Source: CAVXSP01 sp963724645 (GTDB lineage: Bacteria; Acidobacteriota; Vicinamibacteria; Vicinamibacterales; SCN-69-37). From it: a DNA stretch of 64,000 nucleotides. Numbering within the stretch: position 1 is the stretch's first letter; each line of letters opens with the position of its first letter. The translations under genes and the position numbers were made by a program. The notes beneath the pieces are model-generated. The model saw nothing but the letters and a program-made list of their open reading frames with translations, did no database searches and was not told the origin of the DNA. The stretch spans positions 124,001-188,000 of the forward strand of contig CAVRVJ010000010.1 of assembly GCA_963724645.1 (NCBI GenBank), read 5' to 3'. Below, one piece after another: positions 55,173 to 63,988 of this stretch.

Positions 55173-56055
55173 TTTTGCATTCTATCTCCTGGCGTTCGGT
55201 GTGGGCGGGGGCGTGGCGCAGTCCGAGGATCCCGACGAGCTGTATCGCCAACGGGAGGACCCCGCAAGCGCCCGACGCGCCGCTGACCTGTGGGCCGCGC
55301 GCGCCACACGGGACGACTTCGAGGCCAGCTGGAAGCTGGCGCGCATCTGTTACTGGCTGGGCACGCGCGGACCCGAAGCCGACCGCCGCGCATCCCTCAA
55401 TCGCGGCGTCGGCGCCGGCGAGGAGGCCACGCGGCTGCAGCCGTCACGGCCGGACGGCCATTTCTGGCTGGCCGCAGACATGGGGCGGCTGGCGGAATCC
55501 TACGGCTTGATGCAAGGCCTGAAGTATCGGGGACGCGTCAAGGATGAGCTGGAGCGCGTGCTCGCCATCGACCCCGGCTGGCAGCAAGGGTCGGCCGATC
55601 GCGCGCTTGGCGTCTGGTACACCAGGGTGCCGCGCTTGTTCGGCGGCAGCCACGCCAAAGCCGAAGAGCATCTTCGCCGCGCCCTCACGTACAACCCCGC
55701 AAGTACCGCGTCACTCTTCTTTCTTGCCGAGCTTCTGCAGGCCGGCGGCCGCCGCGCCGAGGCCCGCGCCTTGCTGCAACAGACAATTGACGCCCCCCTC
55801 GATCCCGAGTGGGCGCCGGAAGATCGGGAATTCAAGCGGCTGGCAGAGGAGAAACTTCGAAGTTCGATTCCCGGGGCTGAAGGGCCAGGGCTCGATCTCC
55901 TGCGGTCGTCATCAAGAGCGTTCCGGATCTTTCCGCAGCCACTGCACAATCCATTCACCGACCTGCCTTGTCGTCAAACGGCCGCCGACGTCGATGGTTG
56001 TCGCTCCCACCCGCACGGCGGCCTCGACCGCGCCCTCAACGCGGGCGGCGGCTGA
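55159..56055 (+). CDS. TatT-like (TRAP T-component) tetratricopeptide protein
   Basis: ATG 55159 gives MRSCIFAFYLLAFGVGGGVAQ, a signal peptide. The rest resembles the periplasmic TPR T-component of TRAP transporters, with repeats ADMGRLAESYGLMQGLKYRG, VLAIDPGWQQGSADRALGVW and LRRALTYNPASTASLFFLAE. Typical size is near 250 residues. The last 50 codons overlap the convergent LeuB-like gene by 144 bases and look like read-through of a lost stop, so the true end may be near 55900. There are no TRAP permease genes nearby, so it may be an orphan TPR protein. Confidence 0.65.
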   Translation: MRSCIFAFYLLAFGVGGGVAQSEDPDELYRQREDPASARRAADLWAARATRDDFEASWKLARICYWLGTRGPEADRRASLNRGVGAGEEATRLQPSRPDGHFWLAADMGRLAESYGLMQGLKYRGRVKDELERVLAIDPGWQQGSADRALGVWYTRVPRLFGGSHAKAEEHLRRALTYNPASTASLFFLAELLQAGGRRAEARALLQQTIDAPLDPEWAPEDREFKRLAEEKLRSSIPGAEGPGLDLLRSSSRAFRIFPQPLHNPFTDLPCRQTAADVDGCRSHPHGGLDRALNAGGG

Positions 56056-56976
56056 GGCGCGTCCGACGGTCTCGAGCAGCAGGGCGGCCGAGAGAATGGC
56101 GCCCATGGGGTTCGCGACGTTCCTGCCGGCCAGCCCAGGCGCCGATCCATGAACTGGCTCGAAAAGCGACGTGCGGCCGGGGTGAATATTGCCCGACGCC
56201 GCCATGCCCAGGCCGCCCTGCAGTGCGCCGCCGATGTCAGTCACGATGTCGCCGAAAAGATTATTGGTGACGATGACTTGAAACCGGCCCGGGTCCTTCA
56301 CAAGCGTCATTGCCAGGGCGTCGATATACATGTGGCTGGCGTCGATGGCCGGATGTTCCGCAGCCACTTCCCCGAACACGCGCTGCCAGAGCGCATGCCC
56401 ATGCGACATCGCATTGCTCTTGTCCGCCATGCACACTCGCCGGAGCTGGTTCGCTTCCGCAAAGGCAAACGCATGCCGGATAATGCGGGCCACGCCCTTG
56501 TAGGTGTTGATCTCCTCCTGAACGGCAATCTCATCTTCTGTACCGGGCTTGAAGCGTCCGCCGACGCCGACATAGAGGCCTTCCGTGTTCTCGCGGAATA
56601 CCACGAAGTTCACGTCCGCCCGGCCGCGATCCTTCAAAGGACACAGCCGGTCGTCCAGGAGCCGGACCGGCCGATGGTTGACGTAGAGATCGAGCTCGAA
56701 TCGTGTGCCGAGCAGAATATCGCGCGCGTGCCGATTGTCCGCCACGCGCGGGTCGCCCAGCGCGCCGAGCAGGATGGCGTCGAACTCGTCCCGCAGCATC
56801 GCATAGCCGTTCGGCGGAACGGTCACGCCGGTCTGCAGGTAATGGTCGGCGCCCCACGGCAGCCTTTCGAGCTCCAGCGGCTCTCCTTCGACTTCCATCA
56901 CAGCCCGCAGCACGTTGACCGCTTCGGCGGTGACCTCTTTGCCGATGCCGTCTCCGGCGATGATCGCGACACGCAT
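55912..56976 (-). CDS. 3-isopropylmalate/tartrate-type dehydrogenase
   Basis: The protein (354 residues) fits the isocitrate/isopropylmalate dehydrogenase family. It begins VAIIAGDGIGKEVTAEAV. VVFRENTEGLYVGVGGRF, MADKSNAMSHGHALWQRVF and VTNNLFGDIVTDIGGALQGG (metal-binding Asp) follow, then FEPVHGSAPGLAGRNVANP. The pattern is closer to the LeuB/TtuC branch than to isocitrate dehydrogenase. The gene may take part in leucine synthesis or act on other beta-decarboxylating substrates. leuC/leuD are not in the window. The thiolase upstream starts 1.2 kb to the right and ends 13 bases before it. Confidence 0.88.
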   Translation of the reverse strand: MRVAIIAGDGIGKEVTAEAVNVLRAVMEVEGEPLELERLPWGADHYLQTGVTVPPNGYAMLRDEFDAILLGALGDPRVADNRHARDILLGTRFELDLYVNHRPVRLLDDRLCPLKDRGRADVNFVVFRENTEGLYVGVGGRFKPGTEDEIAVQEEINTYKGVARIIRHAFAFAEANQLRRVCMADKSNAMSHGHALWQRVFGEVAAEHPAIDASHMYIDALAMTLVKDPGRFQVIVTNNLFGDIVTDIGGALQGGLGMAASGNIHPGRTSLFEPVHGSAPGLAGRNVANPMGAILSAALLLETVGRASAAARVEGAVEAAVRVGATTIDVGGRLTTRQVGEWIVQWLRKDPERS

Positions 56977-56989
56977 GTTGGGCGATTCG

Positions 56990-58189
56990 TCAGGTTCGCT
57001 CGACCGCCAGCGCCATTCCGAGGCCCCCGCTCACGCAGAGCGTCGCCAGGCCGCGGCGCGCGCCGCGCCGCATCATCTCGTACACGAGCGTGACCAGAAT
57101 CCGTGCGCCTGTGCACCCAATCGGATGCCCCAGCGCGATCGCGCCGCCGTTGACGTTCAGCCGATCGGCGGGAATCGGCACGTCGCGCAACACCGCCAGG
57201 ACCTGAGGCGCGAAAGCCTCATTCAACTCCACCAGATCGAAATCGTCCATCGTCAAGCCGATCCGTCCAAGCAGTTTTCGGATCGCCGGCACAGGGCCGA
57301 TGCCCATGACGCGCGGGTCGACGCCGGCGGTCGCCCAACCGAGCACGCGCGCAAGGGGGCGCGTGCCTCGACGCTGCGCCTCCTCCTCGTTCGAAAGAAT
57401 GACTGCAGCGCCGCCGTCCGTAATACCGGACGCTGAACCCGCCGTGATGATCCCGGACAGGCCGTCGACCGGCGCGAACACGACGGGCAGTTTCCTAAGA
57501 CTTTCAATCGTCACGCCGGCGCGCGGGTGTTCGTCGAGGCGGAGCTCTACGGGACGCCCCCTGTCGTCTTGACCGGGCGCAGGGGTGATCTCCTGCTGAA
57601 GACGGCTCGCCGCGGCTTCAGCACGGCGCTGACTCTCGCAGGCGTACGCATCAGACTCTTCGCGGGAAATCCCGTACTGGCGCGCCAGAACCTCGGCGGT
57701 CTGCCCCATCAGCAGATCGGACAGCGGGCAGAAGAATCCGTCGCGATACATGGCGTCCACGAGCGCGAAATCGCCCATGCGATGCCCCCAACGAGCATCT
57801 TCGCTGTCGATGAGGTATGGCATCCGACTCATCGACTCGATGCCGCCGGCGAGCACGATCGACGCCTGCCCGAGTTGCACGGCCTGGGCAGCCAAGGCGA
57901 CGGCCTGAAGGCCGGAGGCGCAGGCCTGATTGATTGTCTGCGCGGGCGCCGAGTCGGGCACCCCGGCTCGACGGCCCACCTGGCGAGCAGGGTTTGGTCC
58001 GGACCCGGCTTGGCGCGCCTGGCCGATCACGACTTCATCGACATCGGCGGGCGCCAGGCCCGCCCGCCCGAGGGCGGCACGCGCGGCGCAGGCCCCTAGC
58101 TCCGCGGGATGCGTGTTGCGCAGCGTTCCCCCATACCGGCCGATCGGCGTGCGCGCAGCGCCCAGAACGACCACGGCCGGAAAGGGCAT
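56990..58189 (-). CDS. acetyl-CoA acetyltransferase (thiolase)
   Basis: This 399-residue thiolase has the nucleophile C90 in INQACASGLQAVAL, H355 in ALGHPIGCTGAR, and the acid/base C385 in LCVSGGLGMAL. It condenses or cleaves acetyl-CoA units; the family includes biosynthetic AtoB/PhaA-type and degradative enzymes. No hydroxybutyrate or beta-oxidation partners are next to it. It ends 13 bases upstream of the dehydrogenase gene, on the same strand, so the two may be cotranscribed. Confidence 0.93.
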   Translation of the reverse strand: MPFPAVVVLGAARTPIGRYGGTLRNTHPAELGACAARAALGRAGLAPADVDEVVIGQARQAGSGPNPARQVGRRAGVPDSAPAQTINQACASGLQAVALAAQAVQLGQASIVLAGGIESMSRMPYLIDSEDARWGHRMGDFALVDAMYRDGFFCPLSDLLMGQTAEVLARQYGISREESDAYACESQRRAEAAASRLQQEITPAPGQDDRGRPVELRLDEHPRAGVTIESLRKLPVVFAPVDGLSGIITAGSASGITDGGAAVILSNEEEAQRRGTRPLARVLGWATAGVDPRVMGIGPVPAIRKLLGRIGLTMDDFDLVELNEAFAPQVLAVLRDVPIPADRLNVNGGAIALGHPIGCTGARILVTLVYEMMRRGARRGLATLCVSGGLGMALAVERT

Positions 58190-58303
58190 TGGCTGATCAT
58201 ACTCACGCTGACGAAGGGGCGGTACGGAGTGCGGTGGTGGACCGGACGTAGCGGCGTACGAGGCGCGAGTCGCGCGGGCGGGGTTTGGGAGGCGAAGGCC
58301 TGG

Positions 58304-59318
58304 TTAGCGCTCCGGTTTCCTCGTCGCCTCGGGATGGCGCTTCGCGCCGGAAACCCCGTTGATCATGTCGAGCATGTCCGGCGAAAGGGCGAATGCCAAG
58401 ATCGACGTCCTTGCCGGAGCCGCTCAACTGCAGCCCGTTGAGAAACAGGTCGAGTTTAGGATCCTTGCCGCCCATCATGTGGCCGGCCGCAATCGCGCCG
58501 TTGACGACCGCGCGCAGGTCGGTCGCCGACTTGTCGTCCTTGGCTTGCGCGCGGAATTGACCGGTGACACCGCCGTTGACGTGCGCGCTGACAGCGACCC
58601 ACTCGATACCCGGCAACTGCTCTTTGACGTGCGCCGGCACGTTGGGATTGCTCGTGACCGCGTCGAGCCCGCCCACCGCCCAAACGGTGTTCCCGGCGCC
58701 ATCCAACTGCGCCACCAGCTTCATCAAGTCGGCGTTCGTCGTGACGTCCTGATGACTGGCGCGCGTGTCGATGGCACGTTTGACGGTCGCTTCGGTCCCG
58801 ATCATGGCCAGGCCCGGTTCGGCAAACGTGAGACACGGTCCAGGTGCGCTCGATGCGCTGGCCCCCGGGTGGCCCGGCAGGAGCAGACGCTTGCCCTTGT
58901 AATCCTCAACCGCGCCTTCGTGTTGGCGGACGAAAGTCTCGATCCGCCCCTCATCGAACAGGCCGCGAATCAGGAACAATCCATGGTCGGACGGGTCGCC
59001 CTTGCCGGCCGCCGCCGCCACGACCGAGCTGATGTCATGCTCCACGTCGATGCCAGTCTGATTGAGCAGTTCGTTCTTGCCTTCGCCGGTTGGCAGCACC
59101 AACCTGAGTTTCTGCCGGAACTCGGAATTCATGATTTCTCGGACGTTCGCGTACGCGAGGCCGGTGGCGTCGGCGGGCACGTAGGCGAGCTCTTCGGGGC
59201 CGACGCGCGACTTGAACAGGGGCAGATCGCGCTTGTAATAGGCCACGAGCCCGGTGCCCAGCCCCAGGAGCACAATCAGCGCGGAGCCAGTAAGGAAGTA
59301 GCGGGTGCGCGTGGTCAT
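58304..59318 (-). CDS. DUF3352-like membrane-anchored protein with a frame break near its end
   Basis: An N-terminal membrane anchor (about 9-28) is followed by a soluble domain that resembles DUF3352-type proteins, with ELAYVPADATGLAYANVREI and FVRQHEGAVEDYKGKRLLLP. The open frame runs to 58203 but ends in arginine-rich text. Removing one base at about 58400 (GATCTTGGC to GATTTGGC) instead gives AFALSPDMLDMINGVSGAKR and a TAA at 58304, which looks native. The function is unknown. It follows the ABC operon on the same strand; a TATAAT box upstream suggests its own promoter. Confidence 0.7.
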
Positions 59319-59339
59319 CAGATTCTGGGCCCTCTAAGG

Positions 59340-59345
59340 ATTATA
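59340..59345 (-). promoter_or_regulatory. candidate -10 box TATAAT for the DUF3352-like gene
   Basis: On the minus strand TATAAT lies 21 bases upstream of the ATG at 59318. It is a perfect -10 consensus in GC-rich surroundings. The -35 region (GGAACC or neighbouring bases, about 17 nt upstream) is weak. The gap 59319-59439 contains a few GGAAC repeats and otherwise nothing recognisable. Confidence 0.4.
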
Positions 59346-59439
59346 CGGTTCTGGAGTTCCGAGGTTCCGCATTCCCGAAGGCAAGCGCCGGTCAGCCAAG
59401 CCCTGAGCACAGCGAACGACGGGCGAAGGCGGACCAGAG

Positions 59440-60273
59440 TCATTGCTCGAGCACGTATTCCCGGCTGGTCACAATCCGGGCGGCCAGCCAGAGGAAGACG
59501 ACCTCCATCATTCCCATCCACAGAACGCTCTCACCGAGCGACGGGATTTCCCGGAAAATCGACTGGACCAGGCTGACGGCCGAGTCGTTTGGCATCGCCT
59601 GGGGGACGAGCCCCTGGAGGTAATAGGCCACCGTGAATCGCTTGAGATAGCCCGGCAGGGCGAGCATCACTGGCTCCCACCCAAAGACGAACGCGAGGCC
59701 CACGATGAGCGGGCGCTTGATCGCGGCGCCGACGAATGCGAACGTCGCGCCGTAGATCGTCAAACCGACAGCGAGCAGTCCGAGGTCCTTCGCCATATCG
59801 AGAAAACTGGCACCGAGACTGCCGCGAATCGGAATCACGAGCAGCCAGACGATGACCACCGACGGCAGAACGACGAAAACCGTGCAGGCCAGATACGCCA
59901 GGTATTTCCCGAGCAGGACGGCACCGCGAGGGATCGGCCGTGTGAACAAGTAGGTAATCGTCTTGTCTTCGACTTCGTCCGCGATGAGCGCCGTGCCGTA
60001 AAACACCCCCAGCACCGGGATGCTGAACCGCAGATAGAACGCCCAGATCATCAGCCCGAACATCGTCGGCCCATCCACGGCAATGCCGTTCAGCCGCATG
60101 CCCGGTGCGCCGAGAGAAGTGATCAGACGGACGATGATCGCCAGCAGCACCGGCAGGCCGACGACGAGGCCCATGAAGATCGTCCGGCGGGACCAGAGCA
60201 TCTCGCCGAGCGAGAGGTCGAAGATCCGGAGAGACGCATGCAGGGTGCCGGGAGAGGTTCGCGGTGTCGTCAT
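59440..60273 (-). CDS. ABC-2 type permease, second transporter
   Basis: This 277-residue membrane protein has about six helices, for example LVVGLPVLLAIIVRLITSLG, FVVLPSVVIVWLLVIPIRGS and LLAVGLTIYGATFAFVGAAI. It carries EDKTITYLFTRPIPRGAVLL, the motif of NosY-like ABC-2 permeases. It follows its ATPase by 3 bases and is the last gene of a four-gene operon with two ATPase/permease pairs. Substrate unknown. Confidence 0.88.
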   Translation of the reverse strand: MTTPRTSPGTLHASLRIFDLSLGEMLWSRRTIFMGLVVGLPVLLAIIVRLITSLGAPGMRLNGIAVDGPTMFGLMIWAFYLRFSIPVLGVFYGTALIADEVEDKTITYLFTRPIPRGAVLLGKYLAYLACTVFVVLPSVVIVWLLVIPIRGSLGASFLDMAKDLGLLAVGLTIYGATFAFVGAAIKRPLIVGLAFVFGWEPVMLALPGYLKRFTVAYYLQGLVPQAMPNDSAVSLVQSIFREIPSLGESVLWMGMMEVVFLWLAARIVTSREYVLEQ

Positions 60274-60276
60274 GGC

Positions 60277-61212
60277 CTAGGTTTTCACCAGGTACTGGAA
60301 TACAGCCTGCAGATTGTCGTCCGGCGAAGTGACCTCCTCGACGGCGCCGGCGGTGCCGGCCGCGACCAGTTCGGTCAGGCCGCTGTAGAACTCGTCGGGC
60401 TTGCCGGTCTCGACCACGAGCGCTCCGGGCTCGAACCGCATGCTGATGACGTCGGCGCGCTTGAGGAACTCCTGGGCCAGACCCCTCGGGTCGGACGCCC
60501 GGATGAACACCGTGTGCGGATGATGATCGATGAGGTCGCGAATCTGATGGACGTTGCCCTCAGCAAGGATCCGGCCGTTGTTGATCAGCAGGATATTGGA
60601 CGTCATCGACTCGATTTCGTGCAGGATGTGGCTCGACACCAGAATGCTCTTGCCCTGCTTCGCCCAGTCGCGAATCATTCGAATCGTCTTGCGGCGCGCG
60701 ATCGGATCCATGCCGGACAGCGGCTCGTCGAGAATGAGCAACTCGGGGTCGTGCGCGAGCGCCTGCGCGAGTTTCACGCGCTGGCGCATCCCCTTGCTGT
60801 AGGCGCCGATCCGCTTGTTGGCGGCATCCATCAGGTCCACGGCCGTGAGCGCCCGCGTGGCCGCGTCCGCGGCCGCTCGCTCCTCCAGACCGTTCAGGCG
60901 GACGAGGGCGGTCACCCACTCCCGTCCGGTCATCCGCTCGTAGAACGCATCCTGCTCGGGACAGACGCCGATGCGGAAAAACAGCGACGGGTTGTCCCAG
61001 ATCGGCTCGCCCAGCACGCGGACATCGCCCTTACTCGGCCGGAGTTGCCCGGTGACGAGCTTCATGAGCGTGCTCTTGCCCGCGCCATTCGGGCCGAGCA
61101 ATCCGGTAATGCCGGGCGGAACGGCGACCGTCACGTCGTTGAGGCCGATCACCTGGCCGTACCACTTCGACAGGTGATCAGCCGAGATGATTGGCGCGAG
61201 GTCAGCGCTCAC
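60277..61212 (-). CDS. ABC-2 transporter ATPase, second pair
   Basis: The protein (311 residues) has Walker A GPNGAGKS near 38, signature YSKGMRQRVKLAQALAH and Walker B LLILDEPLSGMDPIARR. The C-terminal extension (about 230-311) is that of CcmA/NatA-type ATPases. Its ATG overlaps the stop of the first permease by 4 nt (61209-61212). It pairs with permease 59440-60273. Confidence 0.92.
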   Translation of the reverse strand: MSADLAPIISADHLSKWYGQVIGLNDVTVAVPPGITGLLGPNGAGKSTLMKLVTGQLRPSKGDVRVLGEPIWDNPSLFFRIGVCPEQDAFYERMTGREWVTALVRLNGLEERAAADAATRALTAVDLMDAANKRIGAYSKGMRQRVKLAQALAHDPELLILDEPLSGMDPIARRKTIRMIRDWAKQGKSILVSSHILHEIESMTSNILLINNGRILAEGNVHQIRDLIDHHPHTVFIRASDPRGLAQEFLKRADVISMRFEPGALVVETGKPDEFYSGLTELVAAGTAGAVEEVTSPDDNLQAVFQYLVKT

Positions 61213-62051
61213 GAGACGACCTCGACGCCCCGGACGCGCCGCTCGATCACGGAGATCGACACCACGACGACGCCGGTCAGCACCACGACCGAGACGAGGA
61301 TCGGGACTTCGTAGCGCGGCGTGGTGCGGAAGATGGCGTCAGTCACCTGGTCGATGTTGGCCGTAATCGAGATCCACCCGACGCGCGTTGATCCCACGAT
61401 GATTCGGAGGACGCCGAACAGCGCGTCCGTGAAGAGGATCGTGCCCGCGTACAGAATTGCCACGTAACGGCTGCTCTTGGAGAGCGAAGAGAGCGCCAGC
61501 ATCGTGAAGCTGGACACGAACACCCGGATGAGGGACGCGAGCGTCACTGCGGGAATCAGGAAGAGGTTGCCCCGGATGAACTCGAAGCTGCCGGAAAAGA
61601 GGATCTGCAACAACAGCAGCAGCAGGCCGGGCACGAGCGTGACCTCGAGGAGGTAAAAGACGAGCACGCCGAGTTTGCCGCCGATGTACTCAATCCGCAT
61701 GAGGGGTTTGGAGAGATAGATCTGCAGAGCGTTGGCGCGCCGGTCGTTGGCGATCAAGCCGGCGCCAGCGTAAATCGTGACGAAGAAGACGAAGGTGCCC
61801 TGCTGGTCGACGAAGCTGTGAAACATCCGGGCGTCAACCGGGAGGAGGGAGGACGCCTGCGGGTAATTCGTGACGAAGTACATCTGCACGGCCCGGACGA
61901 CGAACGGCGCCCACGCGATGATCTGCAGGGCGACGAACGCGCGGCGCGAGAGCATCGCGCGAATGCCGGAGCGCATGATCACGAGCCACCCGCGGCCGAG
62001 CGCCTGGCGCGTGCCCTGATACCGACGATAGCTCTGATCGTGGATAGGCAT
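61209..62051 (-). CDS. ABC-2 type permease, first transporter
   Basis: ATG 62051 begins MPIHDQSYRRYQGTRQAL, typical of the family; the frame is open further upstream to 62198 without support. It has six membrane helices, including VFFVTIYAGAGLIANDRRAN and LLEVTLVPGLLLLLLQILFS. It pairs with ATPase 62185-63132, which precedes it by a 133-base gap with a hairpin, and overlaps the next ATPase by 4 nt. Substrate unknown. Confidence 0.88.
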   Translation of the reverse strand: MPIHDQSYRRYQGTRQALGRGWLVIMRSGIRAMLSRRAFVALQIIAWAPFVVRAVQMYFVTNYPQASSLLPVDARMFHSFVDQQGTFVFFVTIYAGAGLIANDRRANALQIYLSKPLMRIEYIGGKLGVLVFYLLEVTLVPGLLLLLLQILFSGSFEFIRGNLFLIPAVTLASLIRVFVSSFTMLALSSLSKSSRYVAILYAGTILFTDALFGVLRIIVGSTRVGWISITANIDQVTDAIFRTTPRYEVPILVSVVVLTGVVVVSISVIERRVRGVEVVS

Positions 62052-62078
62052 TAGCGCTGCGACCCGCGAGTGACAGTC

Positions 62079-62099
62079 CCGCGGCGGTTTGTGCCGCGG
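62079..62099. repeat. 7-bp hairpin between ABC ATPase and permease genes
   Basis: CCGCGGC (62079-62085) and GCCGCGG (62093-62099) pair perfectly with a 7-base loop, in the 133-base gap between the first ATPase and its permease. A stem with no U-tract in this position may lower downstream expression or protect RNA ends. The rest of the gap (62052-62184) shows nothing recognisable. Confidence 0.5.
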
Positions 62100-62184
62100 C
62101 AAGCCCACAGGGCGTCGCGCGTAGCGCGTACGGCGCTGGGGGCAGGGCCCGAGCGCCACCGATCGAAGTTGGCCATCCTCATCT

Positions 62185-63132
62185 TCATTTCTCACCAACC
62201 GCGCGCGCGAAGACGTCCTCGAGCGTCGGCAGACTCGGGCGCAGATGGCGGACCTGCACGCGCAGTTGCTGGGCGATCTCGCACAGGCGCCGCTGATCGC
62301 CGCCCGGCGCCGCCAGCTCGCCCGGCACGAAGACCCGCATGACGTCTTCCTCCGTCTCGTGGCATTCGAAGCCGGCCGCCTGCAGCGCGGCCACGAAGGC
62401 CGGCAGCGCCGTCGGCGCGCCCTTGATCCGCACTTCGTAGACGCGGCCGCCGGGTCCCTTCAGCGCCTGGATCGGCCCCGATGCCGCCACGGCACCTTTG
62501 TCCAAGACCACCACGTAGTCGCAGGTGTACTCCACGTCCGGGAGCAGATGCGACGAGAGAATGAGGTTGATGCCCTTATTGTGGGCGATGTCCCGGATGA
62601 GCTCGAGCATCTCGTCCCGGCCCTTCGGATCCATGCCGTTGGTCGGCTCGTCGAGGAAGAGCAACTGCGGATCGTGCACGAGCGCCTGAGCCAGTTTGAT
62701 GCGCTGCTTCATGCCGGTCGAATAGGTCTCGACCTTGCGGTATCTCGCTTCGCCCAGCCCGACATAGAACAGCACTTCGTGGGCGCGCTGCATGGCGTCC
62801 GCCTTCGGCAGCCCCGCCAGCTGCGCGGCGTACGCGACAAACGTCACGGCGTTCATGCCGGGAATGTGGCCGTCGGTTTCCGGCATGTAGCCGAGCGTGG
62901 CCCGGACTGCGAGCTGGTGCTGCGCGACGTCGAGCCCCATGACTTCGAGGCGCCCGCTCGTCGGCGCGATGAAACCCAGCAAAGACTTCAGCATCGTGCT
63001 CTTGCCCGCACCGTTCGGACCGAGCAGGCCGACCGCGCCCTTTGGAAACACGGCGGTTACGTCACGGAGCGCGCGGTTGTTGCCGTACGAGACGGTGACA
63101 CGATCGAGAGTGACGGCCGAGGTGGGGTTCAT
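62185..63132 (-). CDS. ABC-2 transporter ATPase, first pair
   Basis: This 315-residue ATPase has Walker A GPNGAGKS near 38, signature YSTGMKQRIKLAQALVH and Walker B LLFLDEPTNGMDPKGRD, with a C-terminal extension as in NatA-type proteins. It is the first gene of a four-gene operon with two complete ABC-2 transporters. The gap upstream contains no clear promoter. Confidence 0.92.
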   Translation of the reverse strand: MNPTSAVTLDRVTVSYGNNRALRDVTAVFPKGAVGLLGPNGAGKSTMLKSLLGFIAPTSGRLEVMGLDVAQHQLAVRATLGYMPETDGHIPGMNAVTFVAYAAQLAGLPKADAMQRAHEVLFYVGLGEARYRKVETYSTGMKQRIKLAQALVHDPQLLFLDEPTNGMDPKGRDEMLELIRDIAHNKGINLILSSHLLPDVEYTCDYVVVLDKGAVAASGPIQALKGPGGRVYEVRIKGAPTALPAFVAALQAAGFECHETEEDVMRVFVPGELAAPGGDQRRLCEIAQQLRVQVRHLRPSLPTLEDVFARAVGEK

Positions 63133-63262
63133 GGATACGTGAAGCGTCGATCAGCTGGCCGGCCGGGCTCCGATGTGCCCTGTTGGCACACGACGACCGG
63201 CAGCCTGCCTACCATAGACGTAGACCCTGCCGGCGCGGTTCGATTCGTGCCCCGCGCCGCGC
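63133..63262. other. intergenic gap with a short inverted repeat
   Basis: TGTGCC (63174-63179) and GGCACA (63185-63190) pair around 5 bases. The stretch GGTTCGATTC near 63238 resembles a tRNA T-loop but lacks a cloverleaf. No gene or clear promoter was found in the 130 bases. Confidence 0.4.
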
Positions 63263-63829
63263 TCACAAGGTTCCCCGCAACCCGAGCTCGTCGACGCGAT
63301 CCCGCAGAAATCCTATGACGTTGGCGATGTGTTCCTCGAGTGGCAGGCCAAGTTCCTCCGCGCCTTTGCGCAAATCCTCACGCACGACGTTCCGGGCAAA
63401 GGCCTTGTCCTTCATCCGCTTAATGACCGACGAGGCTTCGAGATCGAGCACGCTCTTCGAAGGTCGCACCAGGGCGGCCGCCATGACGAAGCCGGCCATC
63501 TCGTCGCACGCGAACAGCGTCTTCTCCAGACGGCTCTCGCGCGGGACGCCGGAATAGTCGGCGTGCGACAGGATGGCCCGCGTGACCCACTCCGGATACC
63601 CGTGAGACGCCAGAATCTCGACTCCACGGTACGGATGGTTCTCGCGATCTGGAAACTTCTCGTAATCGAAATCGTGCACGAGGGCGACGAACCCCCAGGC
63701 CTCCTCGTCTTCGCCGTACAGCCGCGCGTAGCCGCGAACGGCTGCTTCGACCGCCAGCAGATGTTTTCGCAAGCTCTCGCTGTGCACGTGCTCGGTGACG
63801 AGAGCCCAGGCGCGATCGCGCGTCAGCAT
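63263..63829 (-). CDS. HD-domain phosphohydrolase-like protein
   Basis: The protein (188 residues) has an HD fold. The metal motif is LVHDFDYEK near 51, with H23 in RKHLLAVEA upstream and HPYRGVEIL and LSHADYSG downstream. It may be a metal-dependent phosphohydrolase acting on nucleotides or signalling molecules; related proteins are annotated simply as HD domain-containing. The ATG at 63829 directly abuts a 58-bp inverted-repeat arm, and no Shine-Dalgarno sequence precedes it, so the true start or promoter is unclear. Confidence 0.8.
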   Translation of the reverse strand: MLTRDRAWALVTEHVHSESLRKHLLAVEAAVRGYARLYGEDEEAWGFVALVHDFDYEKFPDRENHPYRGVEILASHGYPEWVTRAILSHADYSGVPRESRLEKTLFACDEMAGFVMAAALVRPSKSVLDLEASSVIKRMKDKAFARNVVREDLRKGAEELGLPLEEHIANVIGFLRDRVDELGLRGTL

Positions 63830-63988
63830 GGGGACGGGTTAGTTTTCCACAGATTCGACAGATTGGGGGACAGGCCTGCCGGGGGGTTCCCGGCGGCCAC
63901 GGCACGCGAAGACGACTTCGGTCTCGAGACACCCCCCGGCAGGCCTGTCCCCCAATCTGTCGAATCTGTGGAAAACTAACCCGTCCCC
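63830..63988. repeat. perfect 58-bp inverted repeat with a 43-bp loop
   Basis: Arms 63830-63887 and 63931-63988 are exact reverse complements over 58 bases. Each contains TTTTCCACAGATTCGACAG and a G6/C6 run at its inner end. The loop (63888-63930) includes CGAAG-ACGA-CTTCG. The left arm begins one base upstream of the HD-domain start codon. Perfect identity of both arms points to a recent insertion or ongoing gene conversion, as in REPIN or MITE elements; no transposase is in the window. The whole structure could fold into a very stable RNA stem in the HD gene leader. Confidence 0.9.

Noticed and set aside
55159..56055. TRAP transporter operon
   Set aside because: Only a T-component-like TPR protein is present; no DctP, DctQ or DctM genes are nearby.
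59443..61314. Plus-strand open frame of over 600 codons opposite the ABC operon
   Set aside because: Both strands cannot be under such constraint; the minus strand carries Walker and signature motifs and the antisense text has none.
63230..63262. tRNA gene suggested by GGTTCGATTC
   Set aside because: Only the T-loop-like text is present. No acceptor, D or anticodon stems can be built from the flanking bases.
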